64,000 nucleotides of DNA from Devosia aquimaris (GCF_020169335.1 NZ_JAIEZN010000001.1:2283805-2347804); one strand, 5' to 3'; counted from the first letter of the stretch, positions 1 through 9,911 are shown. Numbers and translations are program-made. The notes: generated by a model not told the origin, from the letters alone.

Positions 1-1
1 G

Positions 2-829
2 GTCAATGCCAATGTCGCCTTCCCCAATGGCATGGTCGACCGCATCACGCCGGCGACGTCGGACCGGGAGCGGACGCTTTTGGCCAACAGCTTTGGCATC
101 GAGGACAATTGGCCGGTGTTCTGCGAACGCTTCCGCCAATGGGTGCTGGAAGACAATTTCCCCTCCGGCCGCCCCGCTCTGGAAAAGGTTGGCGTTCAGT
201 TCGTGCCCGACGTTGCTCCCTACGAGCACATGAAGATCCGCATTCTCAACGGCGGCCACGCGACCATCGCCTATCCTGCAGGCCTGCTGGACATTCACTT
301 CGTGCATGAGGCCATGGAGGACGCGCAGGTCCGCGCCTTCCTCGCCAAGGTCGAGCGCGAGGAGATCATTCCCGTCGTGCCGCCTGTGCCCGATACCAAT
401 CTGGATGAATACTTCGCCCTGTGCGAAACCCGTTTCGCCAATCCCAAGATCGGGGACACCATCCGCCGCCTCGCCCTGGACGGCTCGAACCGGCAGCCCA
501 AATTCATCGTGCCGTCGGCGCTTGACCGCGCAAAGGCCGGCCAGTCCGTCACTGGCCTGGCGCTGGTTTCAGCGCTCTGGTGTCGCTATTGCTATGGTAC
601 CACCGACTCCGGCGCCGTCATTGAGCCCAACGATCCGAGTTGGGATCGCCTGACGGCCCAGTCGCGCCTAGCCAAGGACAACCCGTCCCAATGGTTGGCG
701 ATGGCCGATATCTATGGCGATCTAGCCCAGAACGCGGCCTTTGCGGCGGCCTTCGCCACGGCACTTAACGCCTTGTGGGCGCACGGTACCCGCCACACGC
801 TCGACCTCTATCTCAACGACACGCTCTAG
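2..829 (+). CDS. mtlK: Mannitol/polyol 2-dehydrogenase, C-terminal part (5' end outside window)
   Basis: The reading frame is open from the left edge, so the N-terminal Rossmann half is missing and 275 residues remain. This family oxidises mannitol or related polyols to ketoses with NAD in the cytoplasm. The fragment starts in the conserved FPNGMVDRITP stretch and contains WVLEDNFPSGRP and the catalytic-type motif MKIRILNGGH, which supplies the Lys, Asn and His of the long-chain mannitol dehydrogenase family. The related fructuronate reductase UxuB is an alternative because uxuA lies about 23 kb away, but the sequence around the motif looks more like polyol dehydrogenases. An FGGY kinase follows 65 bp downstream on the same strand, as in polyol operons where the ketose product is phosphorylated. 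Confidence 0.85.
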   Translation, partial: VNANVAFPNGMVDRITPATSDRERTLLANSFGIEDNWPVFCERFRQWVLEDNFPSGRPALEKVGVQFVPDVAPYEHMKIRILNGGHATIAYPAGLLDIHFVHEAMEDAQVRAFLAKVEREEIIPVVPPVPDTNLDEYFALCETRFANPKIGDTIRRLALDGSNRQPKFIVPSALDRAKAGQSVTGLALVSALWCRYCYGTTDSGAVIEPNDPSWDRLTAQSRLAKDNPSQWLAMADIYGDLAQNAAFAAAFATALNALWAHGTRHTLDLYLNDTL

Positions 830-893
830 CCATGTAGCCAACCCGTCCGCCTTGCGATACCGTCCGGCCCGAACCGAACAAAGGGCGCAAGGC

Positions 894-2480
894 TTGACGA
901 CAACCCTTCTGGTTGCAGTGGATGTGGGAACCACCAGTGCCCGGGCCGGCGTGCTGACGCCCCAGGGCGACCTGCTGGGCCGGGCTGAGCATCTGATCGA
1001 TATGCATCGGCCCGATGCCAATCACGCCGAACACAACAGTGAGCAGATCTGGTCCGCAGTCTGTGGCGCCGTGCGCGAGGCCATGTCCATCGCCGGCGCA
1101 CAGCCCGAGCAGGTTGCAGGACTGGGTTTTGACGCCACCTGTTCGCTGGTGGTGCGTGACAGGGATGGCCGTCCCCTCACCGTCTCGACAACTGGCGAGG
1201 ACCGCTGGGACACGATCGTCTGGCTCGACCATCGTGCCCTTGGCCAGGCCGACGAGTGCAACCGCACGGGCCACCATGTGTTGCAGTATGCCGGCGGCGT
1301 GATGTCGCCGGAAATGGAAGTGCCCAAGCTGATGTGGCTCAAGCGCAACCTGCCAGACAGCTGGGCCCGGGCCGGCATGATGTTCGACCTAGCCGATTTC
1401 CTGTCCTGGAAGGCAACAGGCTCGCTGGCCCGCTCGCAGTCGACGCTCACCTGCAAATGGACCTATCTCGCCCACCAGGCGCCTGCCTGGCAGGCCGATT
1501 TTCTGGAGACCGTTGGCCTGGCCGATCTGCTCGACAAGGCCGCCCTGCCCGCAACGGCCACCCCGATTGGCGACTTTGTCGGCAGTCTCACGCCGTCGGC
1601 CGCAGCCGATCTGGGCCTGACGACAGCCTGCCGCGTTGGTGCCGGCCTGATCGATGCCCATGCTGGCGCCTTGGGTGTCCTGGGAGCCTTCACCCACGAT
1701 GTGGCCACCATCGACCGGCATCTGGCCCTGATCGCCGGGACGTCCAGCTGCGTCATGGCCCTCTCCGCCGAAGACCGCCCCACGCCCGGCGTCTGGGGCC
1801 CCTATTTTGGCGCAGTGCTGCCCGGCGTCTGGCTCAATGAGGGCGGACAGTCCGCAACCGGCGCCCTGCTCGACCATCTCATCCGCCTGCACAGCGCCGG
1901 TGGCGAGCCAACCACGCAGATGCATCGCGACATTGCCAGGCGCATCATGGAACTGCGCGAACATGAGGGCCTGGCTCTGGCCAACCGCTTGCATGTACTG
2001 CCCGACTTCCATGGCAACCGCTCGCCGCTCGGCGACCCTTTTGCCCTGGGCGTGATCTCGGGCCTGACGCTGGACAGCGACTTCGACTCGCTCTGCCGCC
2101 TCTACTGGCGCACCTGCGTCTCCATCGCCCTGGGCGTCCGCCACATCCTTGAAACACTCAACACCCGCGGCTACGCCATCGACACCCTTCATGTCACCGG
2201 CGGCCACACCAAGAATGCCGTACTGATGGAGCTTTATGCCGACGCCACGGGCTGCACGGTGGTCGAATCTGCAGCCAAGGACGCAACTCTTCTCGGCATG
2301 GCCATGGTCGCCGCCACAGCCGCTGGCCTTTATGCGAGCCTGGACGCCGCCTGTGTCGCCATGCAGCAAGGCGGACGCTCGCGCGCGCCGGACCTGTCCG
2401 CCCGCCCGCAATATGAAAGAGACTACGCCATCTTCCTCGAGATGCTGCGCCACCGGCAGATCATCGACACGATGGTCTGA
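894..2480 (+). CDS. FGGY-family carbohydrate kinase (pentulose/D-ribulokinase-like)
   Basis: Predicted cytoplasmic sugar kinase of 528 residues, a normal FGGY length. The N-terminus LLVAVDVGTTSARAGV is the phosphate-1 motif of the actin-like ATPase fold, and GLGFDATCSLVV, the LDHRA stretch and the C-terminal VTGGHTKNAVLMELYAD adenosine-binding loop match the pentulose-kinase branch (D-ribulokinase-like). I placed the start at TTG 894, just before the first conserved strand and downstream of an AAGG-type ribosome site. Longer versions would overlap the polyol dehydrogenase in another frame and add only arginine/serine-rich shadow sequence. It probably phosphorylates the ketose made by the upstream dehydrogenase; the exact substrate cannot be told from sequence. 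Confidence 0.88.
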   Translation: MTTTLLVAVDVGTTSARAGVLTPQGDLLGRAEHLIDMHRPDANHAEHNSEQIWSAVCGAVREAMSIAGAQPEQVAGLGFDATCSLVVRDRDGRPLTVSTTGEDRWDTIVWLDHRALGQADECNRTGHHVLQYAGGVMSPEMEVPKLMWLKRNLPDSWARAGMMFDLADFLSWKATGSLARSQSTLTCKWTYLAHQAPAWQADFLETVGLADLLDKAALPATATPIGDFVGSLTPSAAADLGLTTACRVGAGLIDAHAGALGVLGAFTHDVATIDRHLALIAGTSSCVMALSAEDRPTPGVWGPYFGAVLPGVWLNEGGQSATGALLDHLIRLHSAGGEPTTQMHRDIARRIMELREHEGLALANRLHVLPDFHGNRSPLGDPFALGVISGLTLDSDFDSLCRLYWRTCVSIALGVRHILETLNTRGYAIDTLHVTGGHTKNAVLMELYADATGCTVVESAAKDATLLGMAMVAATAAGLYASLDAACVAMQQGGRSRAPDLSARPQYERDYAIFLEMLRHRQIIDTMV

Positions 2481-2525
2481 GATCATCAGCACGATGATCT
2501 GAGATCAGCGACACGATGGTCTGAT
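2460..2525 (+). repeat. Tandem repeat, three copies of a 22-bp unit
   Basis: Copies lie at 2460-2481, 2482-2503 and 2504-2525. Each reads approximately ATCATCGACACGATGGTCTG plus two bases, with a few substitutions between copies. The first copy is the 3' end of the kinase gene, including its TGA stop; the other two are non-coding. The middle copy contains the small inverted repeat ATCATC/GATGAT. The unit length is not a multiple of three. Confidence 0.9.
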
Positions 2526-2618
2526 TTGCACGATGCGCGCTGGCGGTGTCGGTCAACACTGTTTAAGCTGATGCTCGGGAAGCCAAATTTCGTGGCCTGA
2601 AACGAGCAATGCGAACGC

Positions 2619-5600
2619 ATGTCGATCAAAGCCGCCGTCTATCATCTCACGCACTACAAATATGACCGTCCGGTCTATTTGCAGCCCCAGATCATTCGGC
2701 TGCAGCCGGCGCCCCATTCCAAGACCAAGGTGCTGAGCCACTCGCTCAAGGTATCTCCGGCGCTGCATTTCGTGAATGTGCAGCAGGACCCCTACGGCAA
2801 CTTCCTGACGCGCTTCGTTTTTCCCGAACCGGTGACCGAGCTCAAGATCGAGGTCGATCTCGTTGCCGACATGACAGTCTACAATCCCTTCGACTTCTTC
2901 GTCGAGGAGAGCGCCGAGACCTGGCCGTTCCAATATCCCGACGACATCCGGCCCGATCTGTCGATCTACATGCAGCCCGAGCCAATCGGCCCGCAGATGC
3001 AGCAGTTCCTTGACGGCATCGACAAGACCCCGATGAACACGGTGAACTTCGTCACCGCCATCAACGCCTCCATCCAGCGCCGCCTCGACTATGTCGTGCG
3101 CATGGAGCCCGGCGTCTGGGCACCCGATGAAACCCTGGCCAATGGCCGCGGCAGTTGCCGCGATTCCAGCTGGCTGCTGGTGCAGACCCTGCGCCATCTC
3201 GGCTTTGCCGCCCGCTTTGTCTCGGGCTATCTCATACAGCTCAAGCCCGACCTGGTCTCGCTCGATGGCCCGGCCGGCACCGACCATGACTTTACCGATC
3301 TGCACGCCTGGTGCGAAGTCTACCTGCCCGGTGCAGGCTGGGTGGGTCTGGATCCCACTTCGGGACTTCTGACCGGCGAGAGCCATGTGCCGCTGGCCGC
3401 GACGCCGCATTATCGCAATGCTGCGCCCATCTCCGGCTTTGCCTCCTTCGCCGAAGTTGATTTCAACTTCGAGATGCGCGTCGATCGCGTTGCCGAACAC
3501 CCCCGCATCACCAAGCCCTTCTCGGACGCCAGTTGGGACAAGCTCGACGCCCTGGGCCACCAGGTCGACAAAGTGCTGGCCGACAACGACGTGCGCCTGA
3601 CCATGGGTGGCGAGCCCACCTTCGTCTCCATCGACGATTTCGAGTCTGACGAGTGGAACACCGGCGCAGTCGGCCCGACCAAGCGCACCCTCGCCGATGA
3701 TCTCATTCGCCGCCTGCGCACGCGCTTCGCGCCCAATGGCATGCTGCACTATGGCCAGGGCAAGTGGTATCCCGGCGAAACCCTGCCGCGCTGGACCTTC
3801 TCACTCTATTGGCGCCTTGACGGCAAGCCGATCTGGTCCGACGACAAGCTGATCGCGCGCGAAGGCGTCAAGACCACGGCCACCCACGAGGATGCCCGGC
3901 GCTTCCTAAATGCCTTCGCCACCAATCTGGGGTTGACCGGAGAGACCATCGCCGAGGCCTACGAAGACCCGGGCGAATGGCTGCTCAAGGAAGCCAAGCT
4001 GCCCGACAACGTCGACCCCGCCAATTCCGAACTGGCCGACCCCGAGGCGCGGTCGCGTATCGCCAAGGTCTTCGAGCGCGGCCTGACCAAGCCCACCGGC
4101 TATGTACTGCCCGTGCAGCGTTGGAACGCGGCAGCGTCGAGCCCCTGGCTCACCGAAGTGTGGAAGACCCGGCGCGGCAAGCTCTTCCTCGCGCCCGGCG
4201 ACAGCCCCGCAGGCTATCGCCTGCCACTGAGCTCGCTGCGCCACATCAAGCCGGTCGACTATCCCCATGTCGTCCAGCAGGACCCTGGCGCGCCGCGCGG
4301 TCCCCTGCCCGATCCGGTTGAACTGCTGGCCCGCCAGAAGACTGGGTTGGAAGCCGATCCGCGCGCCCAGACCACATCGTCCTTCACCGCCTCCAGCGAA
4401 CAGCAGGACCGCACCGAGCAGGAGATCAGCGAGATCGAAGGCGTGGTGCGTACCGCCGTCACCGCCGAGATCCGCGATCACCGCCTCTGCATCTTCCTGC
4501 CCCCAGTCGAGCGGCTGGAGGATTATCTCGAGCTGATGGCTGCTGTCGAAGCTGCCGCCAAATCGGTCGGCCAGCCGGTTCACGTCGAGGGCTATGCCCC
4601 CCCGCACGATCCGCGTCTCAACGTCATTCGCGTGGCGCCCGATCCCGGCGTCATCGAAGTCAATATCCACCCGGCCTCAAGCTGGGACGATTGCGTGGCC
4701 ACCACCACCGCCATCTATGAGGAGGCTCGGCTCTCGCGCCTGGGCGCCGACAAATTCATGATCGACGGGCGCCACACGGGCACCGGCGGTGGCAACCACG
4801 TCGTTGTCGGTGGCGCCACCCCGCACGACAGCCCCTTCCTGCGCCGCCCCGACCTGCTCAAGTCGCTGGTGCTGCACTGGCAGCGCCATCCGTCGATGTC
4901 CTATCTGTTCTCGGGCCTGTTCATCGGCCCCACCAGCCAGGCGCCGCGCTTCGATGAAGCCCGGCACGACAGCCTCTACGAACTTGAAATCGCCATGGCG
5001 CAGGTGCCCCATCCGCAGTCGGGCCAACCCGCCCCGCTGCCCTGGCTGGTCGATCGCCTATTCCGCAACCTGCTGGTCGACGTCACCGGCAACACCCATC
5101 GCTCCGAGATCTGCATCGACAAGCTGTTCTCGCCCGATGGCCCCACAGGTCGGCTGGGCCTGGTGGAATTCCGCGGCTTCGAGATGCCGCCCAACGCCCG
5201 CATGTCGCTGGCCCAGCAGGTGCTGGTCCGAGCCCTGATCGCCCGCTACTGGACCGATCCGCTCGATGGCAGTTTCACCCGCTGGGGCACCAGCCTGCAT
5301 GATCGCTTCATGCTGCCCCACTACGTCTGGCAGGATTTCCTCGACGTCATCGCCGATCTCGAACGGCATGGCTTTGCCGTCGATCCCGCCTGGTTCAACG
5401 CACAGCTCGAGTTCCGCTTCCCCTTCTGCGGCGAGGTCGAGTACGACGGCGTCCGCCTCGAGCTACGCCAGGCGCTTGAACCCTGGCATGTCATGGGTGA
5501 ACAGGGCGCCATTGGCGGCACGGTGCGCTTCGTTGACAGCTCCGTCGAGCGCCTCCAGGTCCGGCTCGACGGTATCAATCCCGAGCGCTATGCCGTCACC

Positions 5601-5969
5601 TGCAACCAGCGCAATGTGCCCCTGCGCACCACCGACCAGGCGGGCACGGCCGTCGCTGGCGTCCGCTACAAGGCCTGGCAGCCCGCTTCGGGCATGCACC
5701 CGGCCCTGCCGGTGAACACGCCACTGGTCTTTGACATCTACGACCGCTGGACCCAGCGCCCGGTTGGCGGCTGCGTCTATCATGTTGCCCACCCGGGCGG
5801 CCGCAATTACGAGACCTTCCCGGTCAATGGCAACGAGGCCGAGGCGCGCCGCCTCGCCCGCTTCGTGCCCCACAACTACACGGCTGGTGGCTATGACCTG
5901 CGGGCGGAAAAGCCGGCGGACGAATTCCCGCTGACCCTTGACCTGCGTCGGCCGCCGCGCTTCTGGTAG
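2619..5969 (+). CDS. Transglutaminase-like protein with DUF2126 domain
   Basis: A 1116-residue protein. The N-terminal 270 residues form a bacterial transglutaminase-like cysteine peptidase/amidase domain: [12 protein letters not shown] is the typical N-terminal strand pair, and the catalytic triad is visible as Cys180 (GSCRDSS), His229 (LHAW) and Asp245 (LDPTSG). The remaining 800 residues are the DUF2126 region, with motifs such as [14 protein letters not shown] and [18 protein letters not shown]2126 has a glutamine-synthetase-like or carboxylate-amine-ligase-like reputation but no firmly known reaction. It is followed after 3 bp by the ATP-grasp/alpha-E gene and then a second transglutaminase, an arrangement common in proteobacteria and predicted to make or cut peptide/isopeptide bonds. 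No signal peptide, so cytoplasmic. Confidence 0.93.
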   Translation: MSIKAAVYHLTHYKYDRPVYLQPQIIRLQPAPHSKTKVLSHSLKVSPALHFVNVQQDPYGNFLTRFVFPEPVTELKIEVDLVADMTVYNPFDFFVEESAETWPFQYPDDIRPDLSIYMQPEPIGPQMQQFLDGIDKTPMNTVNFVTAINASIQRRLDYVVRMEPGVWAPDETLANGRGSCRDSSWLLVQTLRHLGFAARFVSGYLIQLKPDLVSLDGPAGTDHDFTDLHAWCEVYLPGAGWVGLDPTSGLLTGESHVPLAATPHYRNAAPISGFASFAEVDFNFEMRVDRVAEHPRITKPFSDASWDKLDALGHQVDKVLADNDVRLTMGGEPTFVSIDDFESDEWNTGAVGPTKRTLADDLIRRLRTRFAPNGMLHYGQGKWYPGETLPRWTFSLYWRLDGKPIWSDDKLIAREGVKTTATHEDARRFLNAFATNLGLTGETIAEAYEDPGEWLLKEAKLPDNVDPANSELADPEARSRIAKVFERGLTKPTGYVLPVQRWNAAASSPWLTEVWKTRRGKLFLAPGDSPAGYRLPLSSLRHIKPVDYPHVVQQDPGAPRGPLPDPVELLARQKTGLEADPRAQTTSSFTASSEQQDRTEQEISEIEGVVRTAVTAEIRDHRLCIFLPPVERLEDYLELMAAVEAAAKSVGQPVHVEGYAPPHDPRLNVIRVAPDPGVIEVNIHPASSWDDCVATTTAIYEEARLSRLGADKFMIDGRHTGTGGGNHVVVGGATPHDSPFLRRPDLLKSLVLHWQRHPSMSYLFSGLFIGPTSQAPRFDEARHDSLYELEIAMAQVPHPQSGQPAPLPWLVDRLFRNLLVDVTGNTHRSEICIDKLFSPDGPTGRLGLVEFRGFEMPPNARMSLAQQVLVRALIARYWTDPLDGSFTRWGTSLHDRFMLPHYVWQDFLDVIADLERHGFAVDPAWFNAQLEFRFPFCGEVEYDGVRLELRQALEPWHVMGEQGAIGGTVRFVDSSVERLQVRLDGINPERYAVTCNQRNVPLRTTDQAGTAVAGVRYKAWQPASGMHPALPVNTPLVFDIYDRWTQRPVGGCVYHVAHPGGRNYETFPVNGNEAEARRLARFVPHNYTAGGYDLRAEKPADEFPLTLDLRRPPRFW

Positions 5970-5972
5970 GCC

Positions 5973-8381
5973 ATGGAAATGCGGAATCAAAAGCGCGGCA
6001 AGCCCCCGGCCGGACCCAGCATCGTGGCAGGCTACCGCCTGCTTCCCGGCGTCCCCGACGAGATGATCGATGCCCAGGGCGCAGTGCGCCCGGGCTGGAC
6101 CAAGCTCATGGCTGCCTTCGACACGCTCGGACCCAGCGAACTGGCGGCACGATTTGAGCGGGCCGATCAATATCTGCGCGACGCCGGCGTGTTTTATCGC
6201 ACCTATGATGGCGCCGAGAGCAAGGAGCGCGATTGGCCGCTCGCCCATGTGCCACTGCTGATCTCGGAGGCAGACTGGGCCCGCATCAGTGCCGGTCTGA
6301 TCCAGCGCGCTGAACTGCTCGAAACCGTGGTCTCCGACATCTACGGAGACAACACGCTTGTACAACAGGGCCTGCTGCCGCCAGAGCTGGTGGCGCGCAA
6401 CAGCGAGTTCCTGCGCCCCCTGGTTGGCATCCGCCCCACGAGTGGGCACTTCCTGCATTTCTGCGCCTTTGAGCTGGGCCGCGGCCCGGATGGCGCTTGG
6501 TGGGTTCTGGGCGATCGTACCCAGGCACCGTCTGGCGCCGGCTTTGCGCTGGAAAACCGCGTCGCCACCACCCGCGCCCTCAGCGACATCTATTCCGACA
6601 TGAATGTGCAGCGGCTCGCGGGGTTCTTCCGCAGCTTCCGCGACACCCTGTTTGAGGACGCCAAACGTGACGGCGGCCGCGTTGGCATCCTCAGCCCCGG
6701 CCAGCTCAACGAGACCTATTTCGAGCACGCCTATATCGCCCGCTACCTTGGCCTCATGCTGCTTGAAGGCGAGGACTTGGTCGTCGAGGACGGCAAGGTG
6801 ATGGTTCGCACCGTCTCTGGCCTGAAACCGATCAGCGCGCTTTGGCGGCGCATGGACGCTTCCTTCGTCGATCCGCTGGAATTGCGCTATGATAGCCGCA
6901 TCGGCACGCCCGGCATGGTGGACGCCCTGCGCCATGGCTCCATCTCGATGATCAATGCCCTCGGTACCGGGCTTCTGGAAACCCGCGCCCTGGCAGCCTT
7001 CCTGCCGCGCATCGCCCGCAAACTGCTCGACGCCGACCTGCTGCTGCCCGAGATCGCCACCTGGTGGTGCGGCCAGCCTGGGGAGCAGCGCCATGTGCTC
7101 GACAATCTCGACAGCATGATGATCGGTCCGGCGTTTGCGACCAACCTGCCCTTTGAAGACCAGCAGAGCACCCGGCTGGGATCAGACTATTCGGATGATG
7201 AGAAAAGCGCCGTGCGCGAGCGCATCCTTGCCGATGGCGTCAACTTTGTCGGGCAGGAGCGCGTGCAGCTCTCCACCGCGCCGGTCTATGTCAACGGCCA
7301 GCTGCAGCCGCGTCCGATCAGCCTGCGCGTCTATGCGGCCCGCACCCGCGACGGCTGGACCATCATGCCGGGTGGCTTCGCCCGCGTTGGCTCCGGCGCC
7401 GATGCCTCCGCCATTGCCATGCAGCGCGGCGGCCAGGCCGCCGACGTCTGGGTCATGTCATCAAGCCCGGTCGAGCGCATTTCCCTGCTACCGCAGGATG
7501 GCCAGAAGCTGGTCCGCAACTCACCCGGAAGCCTGCCCAGCCGCGCCGCCGACAATCTGATCTGGCTGGGGCGCTATGCCGAGCGCTGCGAAGCCACCGT
7601 GCGCATTCTGCGCGCCTACAACGCCCGTCTTGCGGAATTGTCGCGGCCCGAAATGCCCTTGCTGAAGCATTGCGCGGCCTTCCTCGAGACGATCGACGTC
7701 GATGCCGCCGAGGGGATGCCGGAGGGCCTGCTGTCGGCCATCGACAGCGCTGTTCGCAGCGCCGGCCAGATTCGCGACCGTTTCTCCCCCGATGGCTGGC
7801 TTGCGCTCAATGACCTGCAAAAGACGGCCCTTCGCTTTGCGCGGCGCGTCCAGCCGGGTGACGACTCCACCCGCGCCATGACGGTGCTGCTGCGCAAGCT
7901 GGCCGGCTTTTCGGGCCTGGTGCACGAAAACATGTATCGCTTCGCCGGTTGGCGTTTCCTTGAGCTGGGCCGCCGTCTGGAGCGTGCGGTGCAGATTGCC
8001 CGCACCACGTCCTGGCTGACCCGGCCCGACGCCCCCGATGGTTCGGTGGAAATGCTGCTCGAGATCGGCGATAGTGTCATGACCCACCGTCGGCGCTATT
8101 CCGTGGCCGCCGGGTCCCAGAGCGCGATCGATCTTCTGGTGCTCGATCCGCTCAATCCGCGCTCGGTTCTGTTCCAGCTCACCGAGTTGCGCGCTCAGAT
8201 CGCCAAGCTCCCCGGCGGCGTCGAAGACGGCCAGCTGTCAGAAGCCGGCAAGGCAGCGCTTCGCCTGCACACCGACCTGCGCATCGTCGAACCCTCCGAA
8301 ATGACGCCGGAGCGGCTTGATCGTCTGGCCGCGGACATCGGCATCCTGTCCAGCCTCGTGGCTGCGGCGTACTTCGTGTGA
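5973..8381 (+). CDS. Circularly permuted ATP-grasp / alpha-E domain fusion protein
   Basis: An 802-residue fusion. Residues about 20-480 form the circularly permuted ATP-grasp domain, recognisable by FYRTYDGAESKERDWPLAHVP-type sequence, the ILSPGQLNETYFEH region and the PRPISLRVYAA and GWTIMPGGFARVG stretches. Residues about 515-795 are the all-helical alpha-E domain, starting near SRAADNLIWLGRYAER. In many genomes these are two separate genes, so this is the fused version. The ATP-grasp fold activates carboxylates for amide-bond formation; with the flanking transglutaminase-like proteins this suggests a peptide ligase with a matching amidase. The start at ATG 5973 is 4 bp after the upstream stop, and the stop overlaps the GTG start of the next gene, so the three genes are probably translationally coupled. 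Confidence 0.92.
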   Translation: MEMRNQKRGKPPAGPSIVAGYRLLPGVPDEMIDAQGAVRPGWTKLMAAFDTLGPSELAARFERADQYLRDAGVFYRTYDGAESKERDWPLAHVPLLISEADWARISAGLIQRAELLETVVSDIYGDNTLVQQGLLPPELVARNSEFLRPLVGIRPTSGHFLHFCAFELGRGPDGAWWVLGDRTQAPSGAGFALENRVATTRALSDIYSDMNVQRLAGFFRSFRDTLFEDAKRDGGRVGILSPGQLNETYFEHAYIARYLGLMLLEGEDLVVEDGKVMVRTVSGLKPISALWRRMDASFVDPLELRYDSRIGTPGMVDALRHGSISMINALGTGLLETRALAAFLPRIARKLLDADLLLPEIATWWCGQPGEQRHVLDNLDSMMIGPAFATNLPFEDQQSTRLGSDYSDDEKSAVRERILADGVNFVGQERVQLSTAPVYVNGQLQPRPISLRVYAARTRDGWTIMPGGFARVGSGADASAIAMQRGGQAADVWVMSSSPVERISLLPQDGQKLVRNSPGSLPSRAADNLIWLGRYAERCEATVRILRAYNARLAELSRPEMPLLKHCAAFLETIDVDAAEGMPEGLLSAIDSAVRSAGQIRDRFSPDGWLALNDLQKTALRFARRVQPGDDSTRAMTVLLRKLAGFSGLVHENMYRFAGWRFLELGRRLERAVQIARTTSWLTRPDAPDGSVEMLLEIGDSVMTHRRRYSVAAGSQSAIDLLVLDPLNPRSVLFQLTELRAQIAKLPGGVEDGQLSEAGKAALRLHTDLRIVEPSEMTPERLDRLAADIGILSSLVAAAYFV

Positions 8382-9265
8382 CCATCATGCTCTACGATAT
8401 CCGCCTCAGCCTGAACTACGACTACAAGGCCACGGTGCATGGCGGTCGCCACCTGGTGCGCGTGTCGCCTATATCCGTGCCGGGCGTGCAGCGCGTCGTT
8501 GCTTCAAGTCTGAGCTTCGAACCCCGCCCGCAGCGCGAAAGCAGCTTCACCGATTTCTTCGGCAATCTGGCCACGACCGTCACCTATATCGACCCGCACG
8601 ACAGCCTGGAGATCCGACTGACGGCTCGCGTTCAGGTCGAGGATGTCCCCCCGCCGGCCGACCTGTCGCCGACAATGCCGGAATTGCACGAAGCGATTGC
8701 GCGCTATTGGTCCGTCGAACCCGACAGTCCGCACCATTTCCTGGCCAGTTCACCACGGGTCCCGCTCGACACGGCCATCACGGCCTATGCTGCCCAGGCC
8801 ACGGCGACAGCGCCCTCGGTCTTCACCGCGGCCAATGCCCTGTGCCTGGCGATCCATCGCGATTTCGCCTACGACCCCAAGGCCACGGACGTGCAGACGC
8901 TGCCCTCGACCGTATTTGCCCTGCGCAAGGGCGTCTGTCAGGACTTTGCCCATGTCATGATTGCCGGTCTGCGCGGCCTTGGCATCCCGGCCGGTTATGT
9001 CTCTGGATTTCTGCGCACCAATCCCCCGCCCGGCAAGCCGCGCCTTGAAGGGGCAGACGCCATGCACGCCTGGGTGAGGGCGTGGTGTGGCCAGCATCTG
9101 GGCTGGGTCGAATTCGACCCCACCAACGCCATGATCGCCGGCGCCGACCACATCTCCATCGGCCATGGCAGGGACTATTCCGACATTTCCCCGATCGTGG
9201 GCGTCCTCAAGACGCATGGCTCGCACGAAACCAAGCAATCGGTAGACGTGCTGCGCGTCGAATAG
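8378..9265 (+). CDS. Transglutaminase family protein
   Basis: A 295-residue stand-alone transglutaminase-like protein with the bacterial N-terminal strand domain (LYDIRLSLNYDYK) and an intact triad: Cys187 (GVCQDFAH), His230 (MHAWVRAW) and Asp247 (EFDPTN). I used the GTG at 8378, which overlaps the preceding TGA by two bases; ATG 8387 three codons later is an equally plausible start. It has no signal peptide. It closes the transglutaminase/DUF2126-ATP-grasp-transglutaminase operon. The substrate is unknown; family members are predicted cysteine peptidases or amide-transferring enzymes. Confidence 0.92.
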   Translation: MTIMLYDIRLSLNYDYKATVHGGRHLVRVSPISVPGVQRVVASSLSFEPRPQRESSFTDFFGNLATTVTYIDPHDSLEIRLTARVQVEDVPPPADLSPTMPELHEAIARYWSVEPDSPHHFLASSPRVPLDTAITAYAAQATATAPSVFTAANALCLAIHRDFAYDPKATDVQTLPSTVFALRKGVCQDFAHVMIAGLRGLGIPAGYVSGFLRTNPPPGKPRLEGADAMHAWVRAWCGQHLGWVEFDPTNAMIAGADHISIGHGRDYSDISPIVGVLKTHGSHETKQSVDVLRVE

Positions 9266-9292
9266 CGCGTAAACACTTTCTTCACTTTTTAG

Positions 9293-9318
9293 GGAACCAA
9301 ACGGCCTCTCCCCCCGTT
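9293..9318 (+). promoter_or_regulatory. EcfG-type (general stress response) promoter
   Basis: GGAAC at 9293-9297 and CGTT at 9315-9318 are separated by exactly 17 bp. This fits the GGAAC-N16/17-cGTT consensus recognised by the EcfG (SigT/RpoE2) sigma factor of the alphaproteobacterial general stress response. It lies 85 bp upstream of the first of several small membrane-protein genes. Confidence 0.72.
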
Positions 9319-9402
9319 TAAGCTGTGTGACGCTCGTCGGCGTCATCTGCAGATGCCTGGTGCCTTTCGCTTGCGGCACCCGCATTCTTTCAGGGGGATG
9401 AA

Positions 9403-9564
9403 ATGACTACTTTGAACATTAAATCAGCAACCCGCGTCAGCCGACTGTCCGACATGTGGATCGGCCGCACCGGGCAGGCACATTTTGGTCGCGTATTGAC
9501 CGCCTTTGGCCCTGCTCTCCTCATTTTGGCCACGGCGGGCGTTATCATGGCTTCAATACTTTAA
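9403..9564 (+). CDS. Small membrane protein, 53 aa, unknown function
   Basis: A short frame with a strong Shine-Dalgarno (CAGGGGGATG, six bases of purine run just before ATG 9403) and a clean TAA stop. The protein begins MTTLNIKSATRVSRLSDMW, has a basic, polar N-terminal half and one hydrophobic C-terminal helix (FGPALLILATAGVIMASIL). It would be a tail-anchored or single-span inner-membrane protein. It is the first gene after the EcfG-type promoter and is followed 37 bp later by a DUF3309 gene, so stress-induced membrane function is an inference. I do not recognise a family. Confidence 0.6.
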   Translation: MTTLNIKSATRVSRLSDMWIGRTGQAHFGRVLTAFGPALLILATAGVIMASIL

Positions 9565-9601
9565 GCCTCGCCTGCACAACTTCATTGTCCGGAGATTTCC
9601 C

Positions 9602-9754
9602 ATGAGTACCATTCTGATCATTATTCTGATCCTGCTGCTGATCGGCGCGCTGCCCAATTGGGGCTATTCGCGCGGCTTCGGCTATTTCCCGTCCGGCATT
9701 GTCGGCGTGATCCTTGTCGTTGTCCTCATCCTGGCACTGACCGGTCGCCTTTGA
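9602..9754 (+). CDS. DUF3309 family small membrane protein
   Basis: A 50-residue protein with the DUF3309 pattern: a first hydrophobic helix (TILIIILILLLIGALP), a central WGYSRGFGYFPSG turn and a second helix (GVILVVVLILALTGRL). The two-helix hairpin should sit in the inner membrane. ATG 9602 was preferred over a longer in-frame start that would overlap the preceding 53-aa gene. Such proteins are widespread in alpha- and betaproteobacteria, often among stress genes; molecular role unknown. Confidence 0.85.
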   Translation: MSTILIIILILLLIGALPNWGYSRGFGYFPSGIVGVILVVVLILALTGRL

Positions 9755-9911
9755 TGATCATTGCCGCTTGACGGCGGCATCGGCACCGACACCTATAGTA
9801 TTGACGCCAAAGTGAAATGTGGTGGGCCAAGGCAGACAGTGTCGCGCTGGCCCATCTGAACGACCGGCGGTTCATTGGGCCGCAGGCAACAGCATCAAAC
9901 AGGAGCCTCAC

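Noticed and set aside
2-829. Fructuronate reductase (uxuB) as the product of the first fragment
   Set aside because: Considered because uxuA is in the window, but the sequence around the catalytic Lys-Asn-His and the adjacent FGGY kinase fit a polyol dehydrogenase better; not fully excluded because the N-terminal half is missing.
1389-2492. 367-codon open frame opposite the FGGY kinase
   Set aside because: Shadow of a gene with clear kinase motifs on the plus strand.
2460-2525. Short CRISPR-like array
   Set aside because: The 22-bp units are directly adjacent without spacers, only three in number, and overlap a coding end.
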